In this document: positions 11,332-23,703 of the stretch, in pieces | How positions within the stretch are numbered: position 1 is the first letter of the stretch | Layout: each line of letters begins with the position of its first letter | NCBI GenBank assembly: GCA_032718565.1 | Contig: JAVGVS010000041.1 | Coordinates: 1,891,035 to 1,955,034 of the forward strand | DNA from: Distichodus sexfasciatus | Taxonomy: Eukaryota > Chordata > Actinopteri > Characiformes > Distichodontidae | Direction: 5' to 3' | DNA: 64,000 nucleotides | Made by a program: the position numbers and the translations under genes | The notes under the pieces: generated by a model | The model's input: the letters and a program-made list of their open reading frames with translations, nothing else | Told to the model about the DNA's origin: nothing | The model's database searches: none

Positions 11332-14300
11332 TTACTCACAAGCGATTTTGCCATCGAAGCTGGAGAGGGCGATGGCGAAGGCCTGCACCGCGCACAGAGG
11401 ATAGTTATAGTCCAGGGTGAAGGCATCATCTGCAACTCTTCCAAACTGCATCACAATGTATTCCTCTGAAATCACATCACACAGGGTTTGCGTCAAACTA
11501 CACTTCATACAGTTTACATTTTCAGTGTCGAGTCTTTAAGTTACTGTGCATTATTTTACAAATCTCAAAACACTTGCGATATAACGCTACACCCTCTAAA
11601 CATTATGTTATTGCCTGAGTTTTTCTTGAGTGAGCGATTATTTTTCTTTGTGAACACACCACAGGACACCACAATGAAGGACTGGTGATGGTGGTGGTTT
11701 AGCGTTTAGGATACTCTCCTCTGGACCAACAGGTCATGGGTTCGAATCCTACCATCATTGGGTCCTTGAGCTAGACCCTAACCACAAGTTGCTCTCAGGG
11801 AAACTGTCCCTGAAATTAGGAAAATGGAAGTCGCTGTGGATAAGAACGTCTCCTAAATGCTGTAAATGTAAAGCCCCCCCATTATGCTTACGGTCTTTGT
11901 TGTGAACAATCTGGAAGTTCTTGATAGAGGCCTGCGTGACTCTGCCGTTGAAGTTGAGGACATGGGAGGCGGTCTCCTCATTCCACACGGGCGTCTTGTT
12001 GCGCAGCTCAATCACGTTCTCCATGTTCCTGTTTTGATGCCGAATTAGAAGCCCGTCGTTTTCCTGTGGGAAGCAAGATAAAAAGAAAGTGGGGGATTGT
12101 CTGACGTCGTGAACACACCACAGCACACAGTGCACCAAAACCAAACGTGACCTCTGCATATGAGCCATCCGTGAAGGAGCAGTGGGGAGAAGTTCTTGGG
12201 GACGGTATCTTGCTGATGAGTACCTCAGTGGTACCTTTAGCGTTCCCGGGGTTTTGAATCGCCGACCTTACGATCACAGGGCCAACTTCCTAACCGTTAC
12301 ACTACCAACTGTCCACATATATAGGACTATATGGTGAAGGTGGAATTTGCTAACATTTTATACTTTCCTGACACATATGGATTAGATAATGGTACAGATA
12401 TTTATATTTAATGTCTAGATAGAGTTATATGTAGATCAATAGAATTGAAAGTAATAAAGACACAAGGGAGATGACAGATTTGCACAGGGGTCATATAAGG
12501 CTTTAAATAAGGCCTCGTACACACATAGCTGGGTGGTTATAAAAACATTATTTTTTCTCCTCTGTTTTCTAAAAATAACTCCGTACACATGATCCTGTTT
12601 TCAAAAATATCTCTGTACACACGAATCCGGAAAAATACGCCGTCAAGAACCATGTCAGCCAATCAGAATCCAGAACGAATTACATCCAGTCACGATGACT
12701 TTGACATCTGGTTGCTTCGAAAAACAATGGCGAATCGAGGGTGCTTGGTATGGACAGATAGCGAAGTGGAGTTACTTTTAAACATTAGCAGGTGCAAACA
12801 AGCACAAGTAGCTTGAATAAGGGAGACGAGAATCGCTGCTCTGACAGTATCCATCTTCAGTCTTCAACGTAAAACAAACTTCGGACACCTGATGTCAACT
12901 CATTTCCTGTCACACACTTACGACACTATGAACCAAAAACTCAGTTTTCCCCGTCCACATGTAGTCACTGAACCCAGAGTTTTCATAAATAGCCGGTTTC
13001 AGTGACTAAAACATCCGTTTACGTGTGGACGATAGACGCAACCACTTAAAAAAATCTGTTTTTATAAATACCTGGCTACGTGTGTACAGAGCACAAAATG
13101 TCTGATCACATCATCAAACACAAAGTCAGTCAGTGCCACTAAGAGAGCAGACATCCCGCCTGGCATATGTATCTCATACTGTTTGAAGACAACAGCGTGG
13201 GCAGAAGATCACAAAATCATAATGAGAAACGCAGCTGGAACCACTGTAAGAGGGACATGGATTATTAAGCAAGACTGCTGCTATGTTCCGCTTACGCTGC
13301 GAGGTCGTGTGGGGACTCGCTCTCCATCCTTATCCATGCCAGGGATAATGACGGTCATCCGTCTTGGGCCCTTCATTCCAAGCACGTTGGTCTCCTAGAA
13401 GTCAGCCAAGTGGAAAACAAATAAAATGGACAGAACCGGCACACCAATGCAGGATGCAGCACATTCTGAAATGTTAATTTGAGTTTTCAATCAACATTGA
13501 CTTCATATAATATAGTCATATAATAGCACGAGCCAGTGTAGTAAACGTCTTACGTAGATTATGGCTGCTAGCTCCTGCCTTGCGTTCGACATGTCGGGCA
13601 GGGCTCTGTCTGGGTGCAGCGCGTTATCAAACACGGTGAATTTAGTGCCCATCAAATTGGACCTGCGGTGAAAGAAGTTCAGATTAGTTGGCGCAGCAAA
13701 TCACCCAGCCTGTACCACTGAGCCGAGGTCAGTAGTAGTAGGAGGACGTCACACCACATGCTTTCAGTGACACAAGCCAACTCACCTCAATTTCCCTACG
13801 TAGTTCTCACCGCCCCTGGAGAGATCAGTGGGGTCAACTGAGATCAGGTAGTTGGAGGTTGTGCTCTTTTTACGTTTCCTACCCGCCAGCAAGAAGACCT
13901 GCTTCCGAAAAGTAATACAGAAATGATAGTTGTATTTGTAAAACCACACTAGATAAACATCATTAATATTTGGAGCGCTTCAAAAAGGAGAATTTTGCAG
14001 CACACAAAATGGGTAAACATTAAGATATCACGTTAGTTCTGTGAAAAAATGATAGGTTCTAATTGGTTAAGTCATTTCCATGAACACATCACACAGACTT
14101 TGGATGTAATCCAAAAAGAAGATTAAATTTACATCACTGCCCTCTCAAAGTGGCCCAATCCTTGAATGGTTTTGGATTTTGGGGGTTTTAAGCTCGTCTA
14201 ACATGTCAGAAGAACAAAGAACAAAAACCAACCTACAGTCAGTGCTGATCTTTGCTGGGACTAATACACTGACTGACCTTCTTTTCATTATCTAGGTGAA

Positions 14301-17300
14301 GGTAGTAGGTTGGATAAAGGCCCCTGTCCATTCCTCTCTTGTCCCGGGTCACTTTACATTTCACTGTGACGCCCTGCTGGGCCGGCTGAAGAACAAATTC
14401 CTCCAGGTCGTCAAACTCAATAACGGGTGAAGGTGCTCGTTCCTCCTTTAACAGTTCAGAAAGAAAAAGTTAGTTACCAGGAATATTTGAAGAAAAAATT
14501 AGACTCAAGGGTACAAAGCTTAGTTTATGCTTAAACTGAAAGTTCAAGATTAAGTTCAAGATAAAGCAGTGAGTATGAGCATAAAGGGGGAATCTTAAAG
14601 AATATAAGAATAGGATATACAGTAAGGCCTCGTTCACACGGACGTCTGAACCAGGCGTTTTTCTAGCATTCGTGGCGCCAGGTGAGCACCGACTGAACGC
14701 CGACTGAACGCTGACCGTTTTTCTGCTTATTGGAGTAAATCAAAGCGTCCAAACAGGCGTTCAGCACCGGCGTTCAGCACCGGCGTTCAGCCAGCTGCGC
14801 GTTCGGGTGGTGTCAAATAAACGTTGCATGCAACGTTTTCTTGGCGTCAAAATCCTGACGAACGCAAGGAAAACGACGCTATTGCGAATGTGAAATGCCA
14901 ATCGAATGCAGCTACAAAACGGCGCAAAAACGTGTATGGCGTTCAGAGGGCGTTCATTTCAAACGTCCATGTGGACGAGGCCTAAGATTGGTAATCTGGC
15001 GCGCCGGGCAATGCCCAGTGGGTCATTGCAAATTTTGGGGCAGTGCAGGAACGGCGTGACTCATCGGGAGAGTCCATGCTTCACGTTCACCTCTCCCTTG
15101 GGCCGGTTGGGTGGGGAAATATACATTTTGCCAAATAGCCAACAACAGCAGGGGGTGCTAATATGATCATTTGTCAAGTGTAAAATCCATATGGAGGTTG
15201 GTGGGGCTATTTGGGAGAAAGTCCAGGGTGGTTTTTTTAGTGCTAGTCCACCCCTGACTTTAACTATTTCACAGTTTTTGAAATTCAACACAAGACCGAA
15301 ATTTCCAAACCATATAAATCAACATTTGTATGTTTTCCAAAGCAGTTTGTTATTTCAAATGCAGTATTTTATTTATTTTACATGGGATCTTCAATACTTT
15401 TTACTGGGTTCCAAGTTTCGGTGTACTCAGGAAATGAAAAGTGTCATCCATAAGCCATCATATTATCATTAATATTTGACATTTTTCAGCTGTGAAAATG
15501 TATTAATGTACCATTACTGCAACAATTTGAGCCTACTCTACCTTTTTCCCCTTTTTTCCTTTTCCCTTTTTCTTCTTCTGTGTCACCTCCGTATCCGAGT
15601 CATCACTCTTTTCTTCTTTTTCAGGACCTAACAATATACATTTATTCATTAGTTTGTTGATAAAACACCAAACACAAGTGGAGAAATGAGAGTCGTAACC
15701 TTTACAGCCCTAAGAACATTTGGGGTGTTTTCTATACCGTGTCTAGATGTTAGCTACACACTTTTATATTGTTGTGTTCAGGACATCCTGCACTAATCAG
15801 ATTAATGTGTAAATGCTGACACAGTCTTGAAATCGGAACATTTCTGATGAAAATTGACCTGCGCCTGTAGAATTCATTATTTGTTTTAGCTTTATGTAGT
15901 ATAAAAGTGCTGGAAATGTAGATGTAACTACTAGAACTAGTAAGAACAGTGTCTCTTTAATTGGCTTGCAGTATTTTCATTTTGTAGAGACATTCTATGA
16001 CTTAGTACTGTGAAGAAAAATAGGGTGAGTCCCAGGTGGAAACACTTCTTTATATCAGCTGGATCACGAAATGCATGACAGAGTTACAAACTGTCACATT
16101 CAAAGAGGACAGGAACTCACTTTTGGATTTTTTGGACTTTTTGTCTTTGTCTTTATCCTTGTCCTTGTCTTTGTCCTTTTCTGTCTGGAACATGGAGGCT
16201 GGGTTTGAGCTACTCTTCTTCTTGCTCTTGGCTTTACTCTCCGGTTCACTCTCCTCCTCACTCTCAGATTTGGCAACTGGCATCAATCAAACATAAACAA
16301 ACTTCCACGTGAAATGCAGACAAATCTTTACTTAGAAGAAACATCACAAAATATGAATATATGAACACGCTGGATTGAGCTGAGCTTCTCGGACATTGTT
16401 CTAATGTTGGTTAGAGTTAGAGATTCTCAACACTGACCTTTCTTTTTGCTCTTGGTCTCAGGCTTCTCTCCGTTTATTTGGAACATGGATACTGGGTCCT
16501 TCTTTTTAGATTTGGACTTCGCTTTACTGTCTTTGTCTTCTTTTTCATCTACATTTTTGGAAAAGATTCAGGAAGACAAATCTTACTTTCCAATGACTTT
16601 TCCTGCCCTATGAACGTTTAATAATTTTACTTTGCATATGATTGGGATAAATGACACCGACTGGAGGCCTTCATGATTCATAGCACCACCTGGGTGTTGG
16701 TCTCTGGACCAAGTGAGAGTGAGTGATTATTTGACACCTTAGCAACACCCTAGCAACCACATAGCAGCATCCTAGTGACACCCTAGCAACAACCTAACAA
16801 TGCCTAGCAACCACCTAGCAGAACCCTAGCAACCACCTACCAACACCGAGAAACACCCTAGCAACCATCTAGCAACATCCTAGCAACACCCTAGCAACAT
16901 CCTAGTAATCACCTAGCAACACCTAGCAAACACCTGGCAATGCCTAGAAACACCCTAGCAACAACCTAGCAACAGTCATGGGTTGGAATCCTGCCTCCAG
17001 CACTACCATCAGTGGGTCTCTGAGGAAGACCCTTAACCCCAAGTAGTTCCAGCAAGATTGTCCCTGAAATCAGAAAAAGTCACTCACTTCTGCTAAATGC
17101 TGTAAATGTTTAAAAGGTTTTCCAAAAAAAAAAAAGACCCTTAACTTCCTTTTAGAGCTAGAATTAGCCTTCTAACTGCTCCATTTTTAACTATAGAACC
17201 ATTAGCCTCTAGTGCTCAGTTTAAGGTCCTATAATTGGTTGGTTTGAAATTTGAGGGGGGCTATGGGGTACCTAAGTGGATAAAATTACTGATCACTCTT

Positions 17301-20300
17301 TTAAACTCCCGGTCAGAGACTGAGTGGTGATGGATGATGTAGAGGGTGGTCGACTAATTGCACATGCCAACAGATGGTCTCTATGAAGTGAATTTATTAC
17401 TTATAACTGAAAACATTGATTTATGGTTTATTAATGCAGTCCAAATAATAAAGTCCAGCATAATGAAGCAGACTGACTAAGAAGCTCACCTTTAGATTTA
17501 GATTTTTTCTCCTTTTCTTTTTCCTTTCCATCAGAACTGTCCTTTGAGGGCTTTTTTTTAGTCTTTTTCTGAGGAGTGTCCTCTTCATCCTCCTCCTCAT
17601 CGTCATCGTCCTCAGTCGAGCCTAAAATATTGATAAAAGGCCAACAACTTAAACATATTTGATATTCACACACTTTGAAAAAAAGTTACATGTGTTCAAT
17701 CTAATTTTGCACCCTAATAAAACATCCTTTATCTAAAAACGTAATATTCGGTTTATGAGTTAAATCAAAAGTGAAATATTATCTCACTCTTCTTCTTCTT
17801 TGGAGCACTTTTAGTTTTCTTTTTGACTTCTGACTTTTCCTTTGCTGTTGATTCTTTTTCTTTCTCAGTTTTCTTTTTCTTCACTTTTTCACCATCTGTT
17901 TGTTTGATGTGACACATCATTTACAATTCAATAATGTGAAATATAGGATAATATATGTTATTTATAAGTGTGGTTAATTCTGTCTCTTACTCTGAGTTGC
18001 AGGGCTGCTCTGTGTGGATGCGTCTCCATTTTTTTCACTTTTCTTACTTTTGGTCTTTTTGGGTTTTGCCTCCGTCCCATTGGACAGTTCTGGAAGAGAC
18101 TCCGACTTCTTCTTTTTGGGTTTCTATTACATGTGTGCTAATGAAGAGAATTTAACGTTTGGATAAACTGTTAAACAAACGTCACCATTATCTATTAAGA
18201 GTTAGGGATTAAAGAATAAATAAGTACATATAGAACCTACCATGTGAAAAAAGACAGCATGTGAATGTAAAGGGGGAATATAAAATTATGTTAGTGACTA
18301 TTTTTTTCTGCACATATTTTAAATAAGGAAATATATTTTCCCTTATCACGAACATTGTCTTTTGTGAAACGACAACTTCTTTAGGTTTGCTTGTTTGAAT
18401 GTTGATTTGTAATAATTGGTACTTTCAGTGACAAAAGACAGCATACAGTAGATCTTGGGAAATTTTCGCCAATTTTGAAACAAAAGAGAAATCCTAGAAA
18501 GCCTTAAACAAGAATATTTAGCATTATTTAAAATATATAATATATTATAGATTTTGGTGTATTTATTCCAGTAAATGACAAAAACAAGTAACATGAAAAT
18601 ACAGATTGTGTCTTATTCTTCATGCTGTGTATTATCACACCACAACTCAACCAAATGTAACCTCTACATTTTACCCATCCGTGAAGGTGCAGTGTGTAGT
18701 TATTTTTTGCCAGTGCGCGGGTAGCAGTACTTGGGGACATTACCTTGCTCATGAGTACTTTTACCCGTCCGTGAATTGAACCGGCGACCTTCCCAACACA
18801 GGGCCAATTTCCTAACCGTTATGCTACCAACTGTCCGAAACTGTCTCAGTTATCATTCCACTGCTCAGATGAAGTCCTCAAAATATAACTACTACAGGTG
18901 TGAACCTTCACTGGTCTCACGATTAGTTTCAATTACGATTATCATGTCAACGATTCGATTCGATGCAATATCTCGATGCATCACGATTCATCCCATCAAT
19001 TTTTCTACCTTACGTTGCATTTTGGCATTGATTGGGCATGGACAGCAGATCGGGCGGCTATAGTTATAGTACTAGCTGGAGGTTCTTTTTAACTAGAATT
19101 TTTATGCCATAGCCAGAAAATCACCAAGCAATGACATTATGATAATTTTAAACTGAATTGTGTCTCACGAACCACCTGCCTTGGCGCCGCGGACCACCTG
19201 GGAGTGAACTGATGGAGAAGCCCTGATATAATTGATTATTGTCTGCCACTCAAAAGCAGATCCGTCCATGTGCGAATAGCAATGCATCGGTTATGTGAAT
19301 TATTTCTACAACCCTAATAACTACCTTACACAACTTGCCCTCTTTCTGACATAAGTAATTAGCCTGAGGAGATCGCCACTCGTGGAAAACACATTGCATC
19401 ACCGCCATACACAACACATCAACCAACACTCCAGCCAAGTCCACCAGCAGTTCATTTTGGCAGAGTGAGAAAAAATCAGCCTTAAAAAAATTCTAATAGA
19501 GGAGAGTTTAATTTTCTTAAAGTCGTAGAAAATATTCAGGATGTGCACATCAGTGCTTCCGAGTTTCATTCCGTATTCCTATATTACTCAGTGAGATGTG
19601 TTTAGAAATACTGTTGCTAGAAATTCGATTCGATATCACAACATATTTCTCTCTCAGAAGGAGGTCACTACCGGCCTGGCACACTAGAACACTGGCTGTC
19701 CATGAGAGGGAGTGTGTGTGAGATCCACTTAAGGGGACATTAGAGCAGAACTATTAATACCTTCACCTCTGACAATCCCATGTGTCTGGAAGACACACAG
19801 ACCCTTATCCAACCAAGCTGTCAGGAAACAACACATATTCCCAAAATACCAACAGGAGGTTTTACAACCACTGACCATAATACTGGAAACATATATATCA
19901 TACTTGTATATTTACACTGTAAAAATAATTTGATCTTTCTCTTCCACATTAAACAATTAATTATGCCAAAAGTTTTTATTGCTTAAAAGTGTGTGTAATT
20001 ATGCCACAGATACTATATTTAATAAAATGTACAAAATTGAAATAGCAAAATATATAGTTCTTTTTAGTAATATTTATCATACGGATGAATCACGTGTAAC
20101 ATTAATGTAGAATGTAAAGTGAAACAGCAAGAGAGCAACACAAAACTAAATTAGCCTTAAACATTAAATTGAACCTATTGAACCAGAAAAACAACATTTT
20201 TTCTTAAACATGGTCTTAGCATCTTTAAATGTTCATTTCCATGAACTGACTAAAAACCTCAGCTATAATACTGAAAACTCGTAAAAGTTAGTTGCTTAAA

Positions 20301-20466
20301 TTTATGTTTTTACGTTGAGGTAAATGAAACACAGCCTGTTAACGCAATGTATTTATAAAATCATCTTTCACAGAGTAGAGACTGTAAATTATTACACAGT
20401 TTTGGTTTGTTACTATGTCATAACACAACCTGCTTTGACTAGATACTATATAATATATAATATAAT

Positions 20467-20549
<83 letters not shown>

Positions 20550-22472
20550 GTATATATATATATATGTATCACTCAGTCAGTAAGGCCTCAGTCCGTTGAA
20601 CTTTGCCTGCTCTGATTAAAACATTTCTGGATAATGGTGTCTGAAATGAGTCCGTGCTGAATAGTAGAAATGCCTCAGCTGATAAATTTTGTGGTGCAAC
20701 AGGAATTATAAACTTAAATAGTTCACACATGCATATAAGCAACAAAAATCACTTGCAGACAGTGGACAGATTCCAAAGATTATAATATGCAAACCTTTAC
20801 ACAACCACAAATCATTTGTACAAACAACTTCATCAGAAATCAGAACATTAATCACATCTATCAGACTGTAGTGCATTTTATTTAACGCTCTACTGCTCTG
20901 ATGATTAAAATAATTCTGTACAAAAGCGGTAGCATAATAATCAACATTTTCCATGTTTAGAGTCGTGTTTTACTGGCTTAAACCTCTCACAAAACTGAGA
21001 GTCTGAATTTACAATTGTAACGTCTCACATTGAGACATTAATTCAAATTTCTTTCTATTTAATGACCATATCACCTCTTTTTATATATACATTTTTGAAA
21101 CATGTATCATTAATGCCTTTTCCACTGACAAGGGTATGAAATATTTGCAGTTGCAATATTAAAATACTAAAATTACAATTTGGCCATATTTACATTTACA
21201 TTTGAATATAAAGTGCAATTCGTATTTAAATGCATATAAATATGAACACATATTGAACCTTAAATATACCTACTAACAATCTTACCAGTTGAACTGAATG
21301 TCAGTTATTTAATACACAGATGTCTGAACTGAATATAAGAAATGTGTTAAAAGGAAGTGTATTAATACATTTGAACTCTTTTGCTCTATCCCCACTGCTT
21401 TAGTCTCACATTGTTAAGTCTACTGATAATCGTTCCTAGTTTATTACCTCGACAAAGATGCAAAAAGAATCATACTTCAGACTGTATGAAAAACTCACCT
21501 TTTCAGCAGACATTGTCCAGTCTAAAATATCATTAACACCAAAAATTCAGTTCTACAAGGTGTGTGGCTACGCTAGGCCCATAGCAGGTCGGTAGTCTAC
21601 GGAGTGGAAACTCTATTAATCTACTGATGAAGTGTAGAGCTTTACTCAATGAATCTGTCAGCAGAAAGTTGCTAAGCGGATTTTTCCTACTGACCCATCT
21701 GCTGCACTGACCGTCAACCGGACAAAAGCAAGGTGAGGTTGGGCTCCCAAGACACTTGGATAAGAGCGCTAAAACCAAACTGGCCTATACTTATCATTTT
21801 AGATATTTATTTATGTGGATCCTAAATTGGTTTTGAGGGGTATCATTGGATCAGGTGTATTAAACACTGCAACATTACAGTATTGTTTGACATCAGGGCA
21901 CTCAAAAGAGCATAAACTGACCTTCTGCTGGTGGCCATCATCAAGACTAAAACAAAGAGAAAAGAATCATAGATAATGCATCATAATTATGACCTAAAAT
22001 TTTCTTTTTAATTTGTATTCATGAAACAAAGTTTCAATTTGGATTATATAGGCATATATATATATAAACTTTAAAACAATTAAATAGATAATGGAGACTT
22101 TTGGATTCAAGGAGTAATCCAAGTAACGGGGAAAAGTTGTCTGAATATTAATACGGATGACTTTTGAATCAGAGTTTTGTTGGAAAAGGCAAAAGATTTG
22201 GATTTACCAAACTACAATCTACATACTGTACTGGACTTTAAATTGGCCTTCTTGAAGTAAGTAAAATAAAATTATGATGTGATTTATTAAAAGTCTATCA
22301 TTTTTAAGGTACTGACTGTTGTGATTATTGTATCAGTTCAACAGTATACTTAACTGATATGCTTGCCTTGAGGCTACATGTAACAACACATGCACTGTGT
22401 ATATCAGTGCTGAGTAGACACTCACATTTTCTCAGTCCAGACTTCTCTCAGAATCTCTTTCTGTAGAGGCAT
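11332..22472 (-). CDS. tulp1: Tubby-like protein 1 (TULP1), 14 coding exons
   Basis: Predicted about 530 residues (human 542). Coding exons in order: 22426-22472, 21922-21946, 17991-18123, 17788-17895, 17490-17621, 16438-16548, 16121-16276, 15542-15627, 14278-14445, 13786-13898, 13554-13662, 13296-13394, 11892-12063, 11332-11465; all phases join. The N-terminus MPLQKEILREVW matches mammalian TULP1 (MPLR/QxETLREVW), which decides the start. Next comes a Lys/Glu/Asp-rich linker of about 240 residues with two PASMFQ/PVSMFQ modules. The tubby domain follows from EERAPSP (about residue 267), with VTRDKRGMDRG, YYLHLDNEKK, RGGENYVGKLR, ETNVLGMKGPRRM, NGRVTQASIKNFQIVH and C-terminal FDGKIACE. AFTLDY and FDGK favour TULP1 over TUB/TULP3. 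The family binds phosphoinositides through the tubby domain; TULP1 supports photoreceptor protein trafficking and its loss causes retinal degeneration in mammals. Whether this is the a or b teleost copy is not decidable here. Confidence 0.93.
11688..11873 (+). repeat. SINE family B copy (tRNA-like head, L2-type tail)
   Basis: Box-B-like GGGTTCGAATCC, then a body with ACTGTCCCTGAAATTAGG and the tail TGGATAAGAACGTCTCCTAAATG. This tail form is shared by fish SINEs mobilised by L2-clade LINEs. Lies in the last tulp1 intron, 19 bp from the exon at 11892. Confidence 0.8.
12105..12314 (-). repeat. SINE family A copy
   Basis: Minus-oriented copy: tail GTGAACACACCACAGCAC, body GTGAAGGAGCAGTGGG and CTTGGGGACGG, and a tRNA-like head whose box B reads (minus) CGATTCAAAACCCC. 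It sits in the tulp1 intron 42 bp upstream of the exon ending at 12063. Confidence 0.8.
12511..13093 (+). mobile_element. PIF/Harbinger-like element with Myb-like fragment
   Basis: The ends match as inverted repeats: GGCCTCGTACACACATAGC on the left, and CTGTACACACGTAGCCAGG on the right read on the minus strand, both continuing into TATAAAAAC. A TAA precedes the left end, as for the TWA duplications of PIF/Harbinger elements; the right duplication is eroded. An internal frame at 12727-12816 encodes MANRGCLVWTDSEVELLL, resembling the Myb/trihelix protein that these transposons carry beside the transposase. No transposase remains. Confidence 0.6.
14626..14982. mobile_element. MITE with TAA target duplication
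   Basis: 357 bp, non-coding, flanked by TAA on both sides (14623-14625 and 14983-14985). Terminal inverted repeats read GGCCTCGTTCACACGGACGT and (minus) GGCCTCGTCCACATGGACGT. Internally rich in GGCGTTCAGC repeats and CpG. The 3-bp TWA duplication points to the PIF/Harbinger superfamily. Located in a tulp1 intron. Confidence 0.8.
16734..16976. repeat. Minisatellite with CTAGCAACAC-type unit
   Basis: About 20 diverged tandem copies of a 10-12 bp unit, CTAGCAAC(A/C)(A/C)C, within the tulp1 intron between exons at 16548 and 17490. No spacer/repeat regularity of a CRISPR array and no coding frame. Confidence 0.85.
16974..17112 (+). repeat. SINE family B copy, 5'-truncated
   Basis: Begins at the box-B region (GTCATGGGTTGGAATCC) directly after the minisatellite, continues with GTCCCTGAAATCAG and ends TCTGCTAAATGCTGTAAATG. 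Head missing. Confidence 0.7.
18630..18838 (-). repeat. SINE family A copy
   Basis: Minus-oriented: GTGAAGGTGCAGTGTG and CTTGGGGACATTACC precede the head, which on the plus strand ends CTAACCGTTATGCTACCAACTG. Lies in tulp1 intron 2. Confidence 0.75.
18899..19640. repeat. Degenerate DNA-transposon relic (CGATTCGATTCGATG class)
   Basis: The left part, GTGAACCTTCACTGGTCTCA, and CAACGATTCGATTCGATG recur at 47571-47625. The right part near 19620-19637 reads GAAATTCGATTCGATATCAC. Weakly coding-looking minus-strand residue (CQKEGKLCK around 19330) hints at an old transposase fragment, but no domain can be assigned. Right border uncertain. Confidence 0.35.
20469..20566. repeat. (TA)n microsatellite with TATG interruption
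   Basis: Nearly perfect TA dinucleotide run of about 98 bp, interrupted by (TATG)n around 20536-20549. It yields meaningless Tyr/Ile frames on both strands. Inside tulp1 intron 2. Confidence 0.95.
21499..21513 (-). CDS. tulp1: Possible alternative first coding exon of tulp1
   Basis: On the minus strand ATGTCTGCTGAAAAG is followed directly by the donor GTGAG. It ends in phase 0, so it would splice in frame onto the exon at 18123 to give MSAEKKPKKKK. It cannot be an internal exon between 21922-21946 and 18123 using the nearby TTTTAG acceptor, because that exon would be 23 nt and break the frame. It is therefore either an alternative promoter/start or a chance donor. Confidence 0.3.
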
Positions 22473-22629
22473 GGTTACTGGAGGAAAGAATTCATATACG
22501 TAAATATATGAGTATTTCAGAAATAATTACCTGAGAGGTTGAACTACTGCTAAATCTTTGTTTAGCTTCAAGATGTTATTAATTACATCCATATAAAAAT
22601 TGACATACATTTAATTGTGTTGTCATTGT

Positions 22630-22822
22630 AGACACAGCACAGCAAGACACTGATGCACCACAACCAAATCGTCCTCTGCATCTGACCCAGCTGGCAGGCA
22701 GCGCCGGGGGCAATCTTGCGTGGGGGCGGAGCCACTTTCTCATGATGCCTTAATTAATTGCCTTTTCCGGCGACCTTCCGATCACAGGGCCGACTCCCTA
22801 ACCGTAACACTACCGACTGCGC
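22630..22822 (-). repeat. SINE family A copy, internally altered
   Basis: Minus-oriented: tail GACACAGCACAGCA, then CACCACAACCAAAT, and the head GGGCCGACTCCCTAACCGTAACACTACCGACTG. The middle portion (22690-22760) is replaced or diverged relative to other copies. It begins 158 bp upstream of the tulp1 start codon, so it may lie in the tulp1 5' UTR or promoter. Confidence 0.65.
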
Positions 22823-23703
22823 CAAATGTGTACAAGTGGGGGTTTTGGATGCACAAACGAATACACCTAACCTTAAAGAAAATGAAATTTTAGTTTTTTG
22901 AGCAACATCTGCTCTGTTTTATATCCTAAAATACTTCCATAGTGTAGTCAGATGTTGATAATACGGCTAAACGTTTTTACTGACTGATTCACAGATGCAC
23001 TGATTCGAGGATTTCACTAAATTGTTGACTGTTCAAATGTCTTGAATCAATTACTTCATTTTGATGCTTGTTCAAATATGTAATAGTTCCCACAGTAGGA
23101 CCTCCACACTGCTATGTAGTACTAATAAAAATGCCACTAAGAAGCATAAGACTAAGATTAAAAAGCATAGACTGTTGACGCCGGTCAATGTACCAAAACG
23201 CATGTTAAATTGGCATCCCAAATTGTATTGGTATCAAAAGAATCACCACAACTTTAACTAGTCACAAGTACAAAAATTGCAACTTTGTACGAACCCTATC
23301 CAGTTTACACAGTCACTTAGTTTTTCTTCCAAAGTACCAAAAAATTGATGACAGCAGCAAACACCGACACACACAGACAGCAACACACACTTACGGCAAC
23401 TCAGGTCATATGTGCAGCAAATTATTTTTCCACGTGGCACAGAAATGGGACTGTTGACCTACTCTTTTGGCTGCCACGCTCTGATAAAGCTCTCAGACCC
23501 CCTAAAAGGATTTAATCTCGAGACAAAGAAGCCCACCTGCCCCCCTGCTAATCATTTTGTAATACCGTGACCCTCACTGCTGGTCACCATTAAGTCAGAA
23601 CCTCCCTTCCATCTGTGATTTTGTGTACAGAACCTACGTCTACATGTCTTCCATACAGTACATATCATGCGCCCGTCCATCCTCACTTTGTTTTGGTGGA
23701 ACT

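Noticed and set aside
14297..14316. A third let-7-like sequence (GGTAGTAGGTTGGATAAAGG) on the plus strand
   Set aside because: It is the complement of a conserved TULP1 coding exon (LYPTYYLHL), has no pairing 3' arm, and lacks the intact TGAGGTAG seed.
16734..16976. Regularly spaced repeats resembling a CRISPR-like array
   Set aside because: Units are 10-12 bp with no unique spacers, in a vertebrate intron: a minisatellite.
20324..20599. Tyr/Ile-repeat open frames on both strands
   Set aside because: Direct translation of a (TA)n microsatellite.
21499..21521. Internal 23-nt tulp1 exon using the TTTTAG acceptor
   Set aside because: It would shift the frame of the next exon; only use as an alternative first exon keeps the reading frame.
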